From contig CAJTWN010000001.1 in NCBI GenBank assembly GCA_910580105.1, positions 434,001-498,000 of the forward strand: 64,000 bases of DNA. The letters run 5' to 3'. Under the pieces are notes generated by a model. It saw only the letters and a program-made list of their open reading frames with translations. It had not been told where the DNA came from and ran no database searches. A program made the position numbers and the translations under genes. Positions 42,593 to 51,753 of the stretch are shown here, piece by piece; position 1 is the stretch's first letter; each line of letters starts with the position of its first letter. Source of the stretch: an uncultured Clostridia bacterium. Its GTDB lineage: Bacteria > Bacillota > Clostridia > Monoglobales > Monoglobaceae.

Positions 42593-43885
42593 CTACCTGC
42601 CTGTCTTTTGCATCTTGCAGATATAAAAACCACTGCCCCCATTTGTATATGTATGATATAAATGCGCTTCACATTTCTCAAATTCGGGATGTGCAAGTAA
42701 AAATTTTTCTATCTGCTCTTCGTTTTCTTCTTTTAAAATGGTACATGTACTATAAACCAAAACACCATTTTTCTTTACATACCCGGCCGCAGTATCAAGC
42801 ATCCGTTTCTGCACCCCGGCCAATGCAGCAATATCCTCTTCCCTCCGCCGCCAGCATATATCCGGTTTCTTTTGAATAACACCCAAACCGGAACACGGCG
42901 CATCCAGCAGAACACGGTCTGCTTTTTCCAGATATTCCGCCTTTGTTTCCTCAGCATTTCCCATTTCCGCCCTGATACATGAAATTCCCAGCCGCCGGGC
43001 CGCATGTTCGATCAGTGCAATTTTATGGGGATAAATATCAAAAGCAAGCACCTCGCCCCTGTCCTGCATTTTCTCAGCAATATGGGTGGTCTTTCCTCCC
43101 GGTGCAGCACATAAATCCATTATGGTCTCTCCCGGCTGGGGAGACAGAATCTCCGCCGCATACATCGAATTGATATTTTGCAGAGTATACAATCCTTGCT
43201 GATAGGCTTCAGAACATTCCAGATTCAGCCGCCCCTCTACATGCAGCACATAGGGCAGTTTTTTATCTATTGTAATCTTCTTTCCTTCAGTTTCCAGACG
43301 TTTTTTTAATTCTTCCGGAGTCGTTTTCAATAAATTTGTACGCACTGTCGGCGGATAAATTTTATGATACGCCCCAAGGATTTTCTCCGTCTCATCAAAA
43401 CCATACTGCTTCAAAAGCTTTTCCGCCATCCACTCCGGGCAGGAATAGGTAAAGGAAAAATAAGGAACTGCATTTTCCTTTGGAGGAATCCTGATTGCTT
43501 CCGGATTCCGCGCAGCTGCCCGAAGCACGCCGTTGACAAACCCTGCCGATGCCGTATGCCCATAACGGCGCGCCAGCTTCACACATTCATTACAGGCCGC
43601 ATGAGAAGGCACCTGCATATCCAAAATCTGATAAATCCCCATCCGAAGAATATTGCAGATCCACACACTCATCTTTCTGCGTTTTATTTTGGAAAACTGC
43701 CCGATAATATTGTCCAGCCGGATTCGGTTCTGCAAAATCCCCATCAATAGCCCGGCAGCAAAGTTTTTCTCCTGCTCGTCTTTCACTGCGGACAGCATCT
43801 GTTTCATTGCTGTATTTGAAAAAATTTCGTCTTTCTCTATCTTTACCAGCGCCTTCAGCACTTCTTCTCTCGTATTTACCGCCAT
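42593..43885 (-). CDS. rsmB: 16S rRNA m5C967 methyltransferase RsmB
   Basis: 430 residues. The N-terminal NusB-like helical domain (about 1-130) is followed by a Rossmann methyltransferase domain: MDLCAAPGGKTTHIAE (SAM site), VLLDAPCSGLGVI (first catalytic Cys) and VYSTCTILKEENEE (second Cys). Length and domain order match RsmB/Sun. It overlaps the metallopeptidase gene by one base. Confidence 0.96.
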   Translation of the reverse strand: MAVNTREEVLKALVKIEKDEIFSNTAMKQMLSAVKDEQEKNFAAGLLMGILQNRIRLDNIIGQFSKIKRRKMSVWICNILRMGIYQILDMQVPSHAACNECVKLARRYGHTASAGFVNGVLRAAARNPEAIRIPPKENAVPYFSFTYSCPEWMAEKLLKQYGFDETEKILGAYHKIYPPTVRTNLLKTTPEELKKRLETEGKKITIDKKLPYVLHVEGRLNLECSEAYQQGLYTLQNINSMYAAEILSPQPGETIMDLCAAPGGKTTHIAEKMQDRGEVLAFDIYPHKIALIEHAARRLGISCIRAEMGNAEETKAEYLEKADRVLLDAPCSGLGVIQKKPDICWRRREEDIAALAGVQKRMLDTAAGYVKKNGVLVYSTCTILKEENEEQIEKFLLAHPEFEKCEAHLYHTYTNGGSGFYICKMQKTGR

Positions 43886-44601
43886 CAGTCCCTCCGGTTT
43901 CTGCTGATAAGGATAAGGCGGAGAAGGGACATAATTGCGCTCAGTGCGGCCGCAACATAAGTGAGGGCAGCGGCGCTCAGTACTGCTTTGGCACCCGATA
44001 CTTCCTCCATCCGAAGAATACCTTGATTTTCCAGCGTATAAAGCGCGCGGCTGCTTGCATTGAACTCCACCGGAAGGGTGATGAGCTGAAACAACACCGT
44101 AGCAGAAAACAGGACAATTCCCACATCAAAAAGTATAGGAAAAAAACCGCCGCCGTAACCAAATATTAAACCAATCAAAATCAGCGGCATCGAAAGTTTA
44201 TTGCACAAGTTGACAAAAGGCACAATCCCATTGCGAATACGAATCGGCGCATAACCGGTCGCATGCTGGATCGCGTGTCCCACCTCATGGGCAGCCACAC
44301 CAATCGCAGCCACCGAATAACTGCCATAAGTCGCATCTGAAAGACGGACAATATTGGTCCGCGGATCGAAATGGTCGGTCAGCTGTCCGGCAATATGTTC
44401 AACCTTAACCTGATACAGGCCGTTCATATCCAGAATCCTTCTTGCCACCTCTGCCGCAGAATAGCCCGAAACGCTTCGTATCTCCGAATATTTACGAAAT
44501 GTATTGTTGACCTTTGCCTGTGCATAAATCGAAAGAATCATTGCCGGAAACAACAGAAGAATTGTCCAGTCAAAGTATAAACCATACGCTCCACCATACA
44601 T
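43885..44601 (-). CDS. YugP-type membrane zinc metallopeptidase
   Basis: 238 residues. The N-terminus is a membrane helix (DWTILLLFPAMILSIYAQ), and two or three more follow. The zinc-binding motif is HEVGHAIQH (about 114-122), inside IGVAAHEVGHAIQHATGYAP. The surrounding SGYSAAEVARRILDMNGL and HFDPRTNIVRLSD segments are typical of the YugP family. Substrates are unknown. This gene between fmt and rsmB is common in Clostridia. Confidence 0.9.
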   Translation of the reverse strand: MYGGAYGLYFDWTILLLFPAMILSIYAQAKVNNTFRKYSEIRSVSGYSAAEVARRILDMNGLYQVKVEHIAGQLTDHFDPRTNIVRLSDATYGSYSVAAIGVAAHEVGHAIQHATGYAPIRIRNGIVPFVNLCNKLSMPLILIGLIFGYGGGFFPILFDVGIVLFSATVLFQLITLPVEFNASSRALYTLENQGILRMEEVSGAKAVLSAAALTYVAAALSAIMSLLRLILISRNRRD

Positions 44602-44621
44602 AATCTTAGATCACCTCAATT

Positions 44622-45551
44622 TTATTTTAAAACAATATTTGTATCAATGCTGTGGCCATTTAAATAACTCGCCGCCGGCATCCGCTTTCCGCCTTTAAAT
44701 TGCAGTTCCTCAATGCACAAAGTCATTCCATCACCGCAGACAACCACAATGCCCTGCTTGCCGGCACTTTTTATCTCGCCCGGCGCTCCTGCTTCCGCAC
44801 CGCCGCAGTGTGCCTTATACACCTTCAGCATTTCATCACCGTACCATGTATAGGCCACCGGCCATGGATTGGTTCCCCGAATCAGGCAATGAATTTTTTC
44901 CGCCGGGGCAGTCCAGTCAATTTTACCGGTTTCCTTTTCCATCATCGGCGCATAGGAAGACTGCCGGTCATCCTGCTTTATCCGGGTCAATGTGCCGGAT
45001 TTGAGAGCAGAAATGGTACGAAGCAGAACCGACGCCCCCATTTCTGAAAGCCGGTCATGGAGCTGCCCGGCATTTTCATCCGGCAATATCAGCGTCTTTT
45101 CACTGAGAAGCATATCACCGGTGTCCAGACCCTCTTCCATATACATGGTGGTGATGCCGGTCTCTTGCTCGCCATGGATAACCGACCACTGAATCGGACC
45201 CGCGCCCCGGTATTTCGGCAAAAGGGACGCATGTACATTGATACAGCCATATGCAGGAAATTCCAAAATATACGTTGGAAGAATTTTCCCATAGGCCACC
45301 ACAATGATAAGCTCTGGCTGCAATTGTTCCAGCACATCATGGAATGCCCCGTTTTTAAGGCTCGGCGGTTGAAAAACCGGAATCCCGGCAGCTTCAGCCG
45401 TCTCTTTGACGGGCGGCGGCTGCATTTTATGGCCGCGGCCTTTGGGTTTATCCGGCTGAGTAACCACCCCGACAACCATATCTTCACTCGCTATTAAAGC
45501 CTTCAGGCAGGGCACCGAAAAGTCCGGCGTTCCCATAAACAAAATACGCAT
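44622..45551 (-). CDS. fmt: Methionyl-tRNA formyltransferase
   Basis: 309 residues. It formylates initiator Met-tRNA. Motifs: RILFMGTPDFSVPCL, the folate-site QPDKPKGRGHK loop, catalytic NVHASLLPKYRGAGPIQW (Asn, His) with GITTMYMEEGLDTGDML (Asp). The C-terminal tRNA-binding domain begins near IRGTNPWPVAYTW. It is first in the inverted fmt-thiN operon and has its own sigma-A promoter; normally it is directly downstream of def. Confidence 0.97.
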   Translation of the reverse strand: MRILFMGTPDFSVPCLKALIASEDMVVGVVTQPDKPKGRGHKMQPPPVKETAEAAGIPVFQPPSLKNGAFHDVLEQLQPELIIVVAYGKILPTYILEFPAYGCINVHASLLPKYRGAGPIQWSVIHGEQETGITTMYMEEGLDTGDMLLSEKTLILPDENAGQLHDRLSEMGASVLLRTISALKSGTLTRIKQDDRQSSYAPMMEKETGKIDWTAPAEKIHCLIRGTNPWPVAYTWYGDEMLKVYKAHCGGAEAGAPGEIKSAGKQGIVVVCGDGMTLCIEELQFKGGKRMPAASYLNGHSIDTNIVLK

Positions 45552-45598
45552 TCTTTTCCCTCACAATTTTTTATTCGCATTTCTACATATTTGGATTT

Positions 45599-45627
45599 AT
45601 TATACTACAGCCCGATATAATAAGCAA
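45599..45627 (-). promoter_or_regulatory. Sigma-A promoter of the fmt-thiN operon
   Basis: Minus strand: TTGCTT (45627-45622), 17-base spacer, TATAAT (45604-45599). It gives the inverted block its own start. Confidence 0.8.
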
Positions 45628-45642
45628 GGGCTATTTTTATTG

Positions 45643-45671
45643 TTGATAATTTGTTTACAATATTGTATAAT
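45643..45671 (+). promoter_or_regulatory. Sigma-A promoter of hisHF
   Basis: TTGATA (45643-45648), 17-base spacer, TATAAT (45666-45671). It stands back to back with the fmt promoter, 15 bases apart. Confidence 0.82.
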
Positions 45672-45703
45672 AAGAGGTATTCCACGCAGAAAGGACAAAA
45701 AAC

Positions 45704-46321
45704 ATGGTAGCAATCATCGATTATGGAGCCGGAAACCTGCGCTCCGTCCAAAAAGCCTTTGCCCACATCGGCGCAGAGGCAAAAATTACAAATCAAAAAG
45801 AGGAAATCCTTTCCGCCGATCATGTCATCCTCCCCGGTGTCGGGGCATTCGGTGACTGCATGAACGGCATCCATACCCACCGGCTGGACGATTGTATTCA
45901 TCAGGTCATCGAAAACGGAACTCCGTTTTTGGGCATCTGCCTGGGCCTGCAGCTGCTCTTTGAGGGAAGTGATGAAACCCCGGACGTCAAAGGGCTTGGC
46001 GTTCTTGCCGGTAATATCAAAAAAATTCCCAACCATGAAGGGTTAAAAATTCCGCATATGGGCTGGAATTCCATCTCCATTCAGCCGGACAGCCGTCTTT
46101 TTGCAAATCTTCCGGCAGAACCTTTCGTTTATTTCGTTCATTCTTATTATATGGTGCCCAAAGATCCTTCAATTATTTCTGCCGTCACTACCTATGGCAG
46201 TACGCTTCCCATCGCCCTTGAACGCGAAAATCTTTTTGCAACCCAATTCCATCCCGAGAAGAGCGGGGAAACCGGACTGCAGATTTTAAAAAACTTTATC
46301 CATACAGGGAGGACAAAATAA
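45704..46321 (+). CDS. hisH: Imidazole glycerol phosphate synthase, glutaminase subunit
   Basis: 205 residues, class I glutaminase. It releases ammonia from glutamine for HisF in histidine and purine-linked AICAR synthesis. The catalytic Cys is in GICLGLQLLF (about 80), and the His-Glu pair in QFHPEKSG. IIDYGAGNLRSV opens the protein. The stop overlaps the hisF start by one base. No other his genes are in the window, so the rest of the pathway must be elsewhere. Confidence 0.96.
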   Translation: MVAIIDYGAGNLRSVQKAFAHIGAEAKITNQKEEILSADHVILPGVGAFGDCMNGIHTHRLDDCIHQVIENGTPFLGICLGLQLLFEGSDETPDVKGLGVLAGNIKKIPNHEGLKIPHMGWNSISIQPDSRLFANLPAEPFVYFVHSYYMVPKDPSIISAVTTYGSTLPIALERENLFATQFHPEKSGETGLQILKNFIHTGRTK

Positions 46322-47082
46322 TGTATGCAAAACGAATCATCCCCTGCCTCGATGTCCACAACGGCCGCGTTGTCAAAGGCGTCAATTTTGTAAACCTCCG
46401 CGATGCCGGCGACCCGGTGGAGATTGCCAAAGTTTATAACGAAGCCGGAGCAGACGAACTCGTCTTTCTGGACATCACCGCAACCCACGAAGCCCGGGGA
46501 ACGGTACGGGATATGGTCCGGCGTGTCGCCGAAACCGTATTTATCCCCTTCACTGTCGGCGGCGGCATCCAAACGGTTGAAGATTTTCGTGTTCTACTGA
46601 AAGAAGGCGCTGACAAAATATCTATCAACTCCTCTGCCATCAAAAATCCCCAACTGATTCATGACGCGGCCTGGAAGTTCGGAAGCCAGTGCGTGGTGGT
46701 GGCCATTGACGCAAAACGGCGGAAAGATAACAGCGGCTGGAACGTCTATGTCCACGGCGGAAGAATCGATACCGGCCTGGATGCGCTCGAATGGGCCAAA
46801 AGGGCAAACGAACTTGGCGCCGGAGAAATACTGCTGACCTCAATGGACTGTGATGGTACCAAAGCAGGTTATGACCTGTCGCTGACAAAAACCATCTCTG
46901 AAGCGGTTTCCATTCCTGTCATCGCCTCCGGCGGAGCAGGCACCATGGAACACTTTAAAGACGCCCTCACCACCGGGAAGGCAGACGCCGCACTGGCGGC
47001 TTCCCTCTTCCATTTCCGTGAGATTGAAATCCGTGACCTCAAAGCATATCTACAAAAAGAAAATGTGCCCGTCCGTATATAA
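46321..47082 (+). CDS. hisF: Imidazole glycerol phosphate synthase, cyclase subunit
   Basis: 253 residues, TIM barrel with half-barrel repeats. The catalytic aspartates lie in RIIPCLDVHNGRVVKG (near residue 11) and LLTSMDCDGTKAGYD (near 130). The phosphate-binding loops are VGGGIQT and ASGGAGT. Length and sequence fit true histidine-pathway HisF rather than the LPS-associated WbpH type. The bidirectional terminator at 47141-47175 ends the pair. Confidence 0.97.
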   Translation: MYAKRIIPCLDVHNGRVVKGVNFVNLRDAGDPVEIAKVYNEAGADELVFLDITATHEARGTVRDMVRRVAETVFIPFTVGGGIQTVEDFRVLLKEGADKISINSSAIKNPQLIHDAAWKFGSQCVVVAIDAKRRKDNSGWNVYVHGGRIDTGLDALEWAKRANELGAGEILLTSMDCDGTKAGYDLSLTKTISEAVSIPVIASGGAGTMEHFKDALTTGKADAALAASLFHFREIEIRDLKAYLQKENVPVRI

Positions 47083-47140
47083 GCAAGAAAAGGCAATTTA
47101 ATGCTGCATCATGATGATGTTTTTATACTTATATGACAAA

Positions 47141-47175
47141 ACAAACCCACCCTTGCAAGGGTGGGCTTGTTTTAT
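47141..47175. terminator. Bidirectional terminator between hisF and carD-like gene
   Basis: CCCACCCTT (47146-47154) with AAGGGTGGG (47157-47165), extended by ACAA/TTGT, T-rich on both sides. Confidence 0.85.
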
Positions 47176-47678
47176 TCCGCTTTCTCCGTTTTCTTAAAAA
47201 GATAGGGCAGAATATTTTCCCGCTTCATTTTAAGTACCAAAGAAAATTCATCCAAAATCAGCTTTTCCGCCTCTTTCAAAAAACGCTCGTCGCAGACGTG
47301 TAATTTCTTTCCCACTCCCTGCAGACAATTTCTTCTCAGATAAAGCAGACGCATCATTTTCAACATTTCCTGGCGGTCATTCCTATCCAGGATTTCTTTA
47401 TACCTTCCCTTTCGCGCATTTTCATCGGAGATCCAGCTTTCTGCCTCCTCTGAAACCACATTCATCATTCCATGTATATCTTCCACCGAAACCAACCTAT
47501 GCAGGCCATTCATCAGTTTTTCATTCTTTACCGGGACAAAAATGGTTGCATTCTCATCATAAATCGGAGATAGCACCACATACTCCATCGTCATTCCGCC
47601 AAACCGTCTTTCTGTAAAGTCCTCTACCCGGCACACCCCTTGTGTACCATAAGAGACAATATCCCCAATTTTCACCAT
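47172..47678 (-). CDS. CarD/CdnL-family transcription regulator
   Basis: 168 residues from ATG 47678. The N-terminal Tudor-like RNA polymerase interaction domain reads MVKIGDIVSYGTQGVCRVEDF and IFVPVKNEKLM. The helical C-terminal domain (about 70-168) includes RYKEILDRNDRQEMLKMMRLLYLRR. CarD proteins bind the beta subunit and stabilise open promoter complexes. The ribosome site GGAG is 14 bases off, so a non-ATG start slightly upstream is possible. A second CarD-like gene is at 56527; the two are clearly diverged. Confidence 0.85.
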   Translation of the reverse strand: MVKIGDIVSYGTQGVCRVEDFTERRFGGMTMEYVVLSPIYDENATIFVPVKNEKLMNGLHRLVSVEDIHGMMNVVSEEAESWISDENARKGRYKEILDRNDRQEMLKMMRLLYLRRNCLQGVGKKLHVCDERFLKEAEKLILDEFSLVLKMKRENILPYLFKKTEKAE

Positions 47679-48450
47679 TATCAGTCTCAGCTCTCCTCTC
47701 TCTTCAAGGGAATCCTCCTTGAAAGTATGTATCTGCAAACTGTCTTTGCCTACAGATACAAACAACAAACAGATTTTTTCTCCTTCCCCTTATCCGATTC
47801 CTTATCTATCTTTCATATTTTTCTTTCTTATTATATTATAACATAAAATCCCTCTCCAAAGTTATGGGCAAATCGCCGAAATTTTACCACAGCCTTTCCC
47901 TTTCTTATTAGTGTTTTTCACCACACAGTGACCATACACAATATATTTGCCATATCTGAGAAACAAAAGGTACAGTATAAAACTGCACTTGAGCGTGTCG
48001 ATAAACCGGTTTGAGTAATATTTTGTTACATCGCCGCCAGGGTTTGACCGAAGAACTATGGGCTTTGGACAATGTATTCAGAGCAAAATCTTGCTCAAAC
48101 AGACTGAAAACTTGTCTTTTTCGACAGTCTGAAGCGCAGTATAGAACTGTACTTATTATTTCTTATCTGCAAACAACAGATAACATGGCATTCTTCCGCC
48201 TGTCCCCCGGCAAAGGCATTTGTCTGCTCTAGCACCGCTTTTGATCAATATAACATTCTTTTTTCATTTTCCCCATGCAAATAATACAAAAAATAGCAGG
48301 CAAATTTTTGCCTGCTATTATACTTATTTATTTAATCGCCCCGGATTTTAAATGTTTTTCCGGCTTTTTATTATCCCATCTGTAAGGAGCAATGAAACAC
48401 TTATTTGATCCTGTGTGTCAATGGCATCTCCTACAATTCTATAGTTTTCT
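47679..48450. other. 772-bp gene-poor stretch
   Basis: The CarD leader occupies the left end. At 47973-47991 and 48137-48155 lies a 19-nt imperfect direct repeat (CAGTATAAAACTGCACTTG in the first copy), and between them an inverted repeat (CAGACTG/CAGTCTG at 48100-48131) and an AAACCGGTTT palindrome. These suggest a decayed small element. A 73-residue frame (48011-48232) has no ribosome site. The terminator of the dockerin gene is at 48288-48319. Confidence 0.6.
48288..48319 (-). terminator. Terminator of the dockerin-protein gene
   Basis: AATAGCAGGC (48292-48301) pairs with GCCTGCTATT (48310-48319); T-run follows on the minus strand. The same 10-bp stem occurs at 51757-51784. Confidence 0.8.
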
Positions 48451-51438
48451 CTATTCGTTCCAGGATACCAGTACCATTGCTACATCCTTTGAATCCACCT
48501 TCCCGTCACGGTTGAGATCATATTTTGCATATTCATTCTTTTCCCCGTTATCGAGATCAATTTCTCCAAAATAGGATACCACCGCTGACAGGTCATATAT
48601 GTTTATCTTTCCGTCCTTCACGATTTCTCCTGCCAGGAAGTTCTTCCTTTCTCCATTGGCTTCTGCTGTGTCCTTTACATTGTTCCAGAATGCCAATTCT
48701 GCACCGGCTTCTGTCAGCTGAACCGTCTTCTTCGCCGTCCGGTAACCTTCTCCGGAAACGGTCACTGTATAACGGTTGTTCGCCGGCAGATTCCCGGCCA
48801 CAATCACTGCTTCTTCTGCTGTATAATTATCGCCGCCCAGCGCATAGACATATTCTTTTCCATCTGCACCGGTGATGGTCACCTTCATCTGCTGGTATGC
48901 CTCTGCATTTCCTGCTGTCACATTGTTGTTAAATGCGATCTTCACTGTCAGGTCCGCTGTTACCGGCGAAAGTTCGGTTTCAATCACACCGTTGTTAGCC
49001 GTATCATTGATAATCAACTCACCTACATTCGCATCTGTTCCGCCGCCAACAAGATAATCAGTAACAATATTGTCCGCATTTGCTGTCGCACGTACTGCAT
49101 TCAATGCACTATCGTCAATGCTGAATTTAACGGCGCCGTAGCCATTAAATTGTACCTGAGCAATCACAATTTCCGGTTGGGTGATATCCGGAACGTCTTC
49201 ACCATTCTCACCTGCACCTTTCAAATAGAACAGGTAATCATTGTCCATCTCCGTTTGTGTATTAGATACACATCTGACGTCTCCGTACGGCAGAATCTCA
49301 TACGCAACCTCTTCGCTTTCCAGCTTAAATGCCAGTTCAGCCGCCGTAAGCCGGTTGATAATGGTATTGTCAGCCGCCTTAAGTACAATATTGTAAAGTG
49401 TATCATCCGTTTCATCCACTTTTTCAAAAACAACCGCAACCGCATTGGTCAAAGCAGAATCTGCTATAGCTGAATAACTCCCGTCAGCATTTTCTTTTAA
49501 TACAAGTCCCGGCGCAGCATACGCAGGAGCAACTGCTGCAACAAAGTTACCAGCTTTGACTTTTCCATTTTCATCCAGAAGAACATTGACACCGGCATTC
49601 ACATAGGGAACAGCATCTGTACCCCGATCAGTTGAAAATTCAATGTCGTTCAGCGTTACCGGCACACCGTTCATCATTGTGCCATTGTCATAAAAAACTG
49701 CGTTTCCGCTGACACCATTCAGATCATTAACCTCTATACAAAATGCGCGGACAGTATAAGAACTGCCTGCATATTCTTCCGCAAGCACCGTGTTATTTTT
49801 TGAAAGCACAGTATATGTATTCAGTCTGCTGTTATTCTGATACAGGTCAAACGCATAAAAGTAAAAATTACGATTTGTCCCATACACTGTATTGTCAGAT
49901 ATTGTAATCACCGCATCATCAGCAGCATTCAATGATTTCACCGCAATAAAATTATAGCGGTTTGCCTCGCTTCCAAATGTGTTACCGCTGATTTCGCTGC
50001 CGTCTGCCAAATATCTCCAGGTAAACATTGCTGCCGGATAGGAATCCGCCGTAGATTTTACGATAATGACGTTGTTCTTTACTGCCAGTTTCACCGGTGT
50101 GGCAACCTCTGATTGTGATACAATAAATGCCGCTCTGCCGCTGACCTTTTCTTTAAGCTCTACATTCACATCACAATTTTGGATCGTAACTTCTGCTGCG
50201 CCCGCATCGTTTACATTGATATAAGAATTTCCGGTGATTTTCAATCCGTCAAACACTGCCGAAGCCTTCAAAACAAATTTCGCATCACGGATTTCAGCGG
50301 TTTGCCCCTCTGCACTTGTGATCGTTACTGCCTTATCAACAACTATCTCTTGCGAACTTCCGCTAACCTGCTCTGCTATAATCTCAATCGTGTCACCGGG
50401 AACTGCTGCTTTAACCGCATCCTGGAGCGTTGCATAACCCTTCAGCCCTATACGGACAACTGACAGTGTGCCATCATCCTTCGCATAATATCCCGGCTCC
50501 TGATACTGCACCTCAGCATCTGCCAAAACATTGACGGTTACGTCATATGAAGGATTCCCGTCACTTCTGCCATTTCCAATTAAAACATCCCCGTTTGCCG
50601 AAGAAACACCTTCGCTGTATGCAAATATGGTATCCGCATCCACATGCAGCGTTGAAGCTGCGCTTTCAGCTGATTTTACCACACGGATAGGCGCTGCCCA
50701 CGCTCTGTCACCGGCATTTCCCTGCCCGCAATCGGTAAAGGTACAGCCGTTAACGTTGATTGCCACTTCGGCACCTTCCGCTTTGGTATTAATATTCACC
50801 GGCTCGCCTACGCCTGTAAATGTACAGTTATTAAGTGTAATCTCGCCGGCCATGCTGGAATAAACTGTACAATTGTTGGCAGTATCACCCGAAAAATCAC
50901 AATTGTTCAGCGTAATATTGTTTGTTCCAGCTGTACCGCTGAAATATACACGATTCATACCATCGCAATCATTAAATTCAAGATTTATCGTATGCGTGGT
51001 GTTTCTCTGTCCCCAAGCTGCAATCCCGTCCAGTTCGTCCACAATAACCGTGATATCCTTCGTCAAAAATTCACCATTCTCATCACGCGCCCCTGTGGTA
51101 CGGTCATATTTATAAGTATCAATGCCCATGTCACGTTCACCACCGGTAACTCTGGCATTGTTACCGATAATATGTATACTGTCTGCTACAATTGCATGGG
51201 TCATAGATCCAACATCGGAATTTTCTTTACATTCTATAATTACTGTATCGGACGGACTATTCTTATATACAGCTGTAAGCGCCTCCGCAAGCGTATTATA
51301 ATAATCCGTACCAACACGAACAGTCGTATCTTCGGCTCCTGTCCAGTCATCCCCCGCCGCAAATGCCGGAAAACACATCACACCCAGCACCATTGCTGCC
51401 GCAATAATCACCGAAAATATTTTTGTTGCCTTTTTCAT
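48451..51438 (-). CDS. Secreted beta-helix protein with C-terminal dockerin
   Basis: 995 residues behind GGAAGGGTG. A Sec signal peptide ends at AFA-AGDD (about residue 28). The long middle (about 35-650) is rich in short beta-strand turns with Asn/Asp/Thr/Val (for example INLEFNDCDG, NITLNNCDFSG, EITLNNCTFTG), typical of a right-handed parallel beta-helix. About 690-930 looks like beta-sandwich modules (cohesin- or CBM-like folds cannot be excluded). The final 65 residues form a type I dockerin: a degenerate first calcium repeat (VKDGKINIYDL) and a canonical second (DLNRDGKVDSKD). No cohesin or carbohydrase is adjacent. Ligand and enzymatic activity are unknown. Confidence 0.85.
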   Translation of the reverse strand: MKKATKIFSVIIAAAMVLGVMCFPAFAAGDDWTGAEDTTVRVGTDYYNTLAEALTAVYKNSPSDTVIIECKENSDVGSMTHAIVADSIHIIGNNARVTGGERDMGIDTYKYDRTTGARDENGEFLTKDITVIVDELDGIAAWGQRNTTHTINLEFNDCDGMNRVYFSGTAGTNNITLNNCDFSGDTANNCTVYSSMAGEITLNNCTFTGVGEPVNINTKAEGAEVAINVNGCTFTDCGQGNAGDRAWAAPIRVVKSAESAASTLHVDADTIFAYSEGVSSANGDVLIGNGRSDGNPSYDVTVNVLADAEVQYQEPGYYAKDDGTLSVVRIGLKGYATLQDAVKAAVPGDTIEIIAEQVSGSSQEIVVDKAVTITSAEGQTAEIRDAKFVLKASAVFDGLKITGNSYINVNDAGAAEVTIQNCDVNVELKEKVSGRAAFIVSQSEVATPVKLAVKNNVIIVKSTADSYPAAMFTWRYLADGSEISGNTFGSEANRYNFIAVKSLNAADDAVITISDNTVYGTNRNFYFYAFDLYQNNSRLNTYTVLSKNNTVLAEEYAGSSYTVRAFCIEVNDLNGVSGNAVFYDNGTMMNGVPVTLNDIEFSTDRGTDAVPYVNAGVNVLLDENGKVKAGNFVAAVAPAYAAPGLVLKENADGSYSAIADSALTNAVAVVFEKVDETDDTLYNIVLKAADNTIINRLTAAELAFKLESEEVAYEILPYGDVRCVSNTQTEMDNDYLFYLKGAGENGEDVPDITQPEIVIAQVQFNGYGAVKFSIDDSALNAVRATANADNIVTDYLVGGGTDANVGELIINDTANNGVIETELSPVTADLTVKIAFNNNVTAGNAEAYQQMKVTITGADGKEYVYALGGDNYTAEEAVIVAGNLPANNRYTVTVSGEGYRTAKKTVQLTEAGAELAFWNNVKDTAEANGERKNFLAGEIVKDGKINIYDLSAVVSYFGEIDLDNGEKNEYAKYDLNRDGKVDSKDVAMVLVSWNE

Positions 51439-51503
51439 AAAACACCCTTCCTTTTATTTTATATTTTATTATCATATAATTTTATCTTATGAAAATACAA
51501 AAA

Positions 51504-51539
51504 GCATATTTCGCCCGACTGAACAGGGACAAAATATGC
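51504..51539 (-). terminator. Terminator-like hairpin in the dockerin-gene leader
   Basis: Minus strand: GCATATTT (51539-51532), 20-base loop, AAATATGC (51511-51504), then TTTTTGTATTTT. It lies between the promoter and the coding region, so it could be an attenuator. Confidence 0.5.
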
Positions 51540-51660
51540 CTTTCATTCCATCTTTTCTATTTGTACACATGTCCCTTTAATTATAAAAACGGGCAGAATT
51601 ATCCCCCAACATACAGTTATGATAACCTCTTTTTCCTTCTCTTTTACATTTTATAGTAAT

Positions 51661-51689
51661 ATAATAGCACACACATTTCCAATTTGCAA
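51661..51689 (-). promoter_or_regulatory. Likely sigma-A promoter of the dockerin gene
   Basis: Minus strand: TTGCAA (51689-51684), 17-base spacer, TATTAT (51666-51661). Confidence 0.65.
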
Positions 51690-51753
51690 TACTTTTTTTA
51701 ATTATATTTATGAATATAATAATATTTTTTCATTCATTTCTTTCAGCAGACAT

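Noticed and set aside
48451..51438. Cellulosome gene cluster
   Set aside because: Only one dockerin and no cohesin, scaffoldin or secreted carbohydrase in the window.
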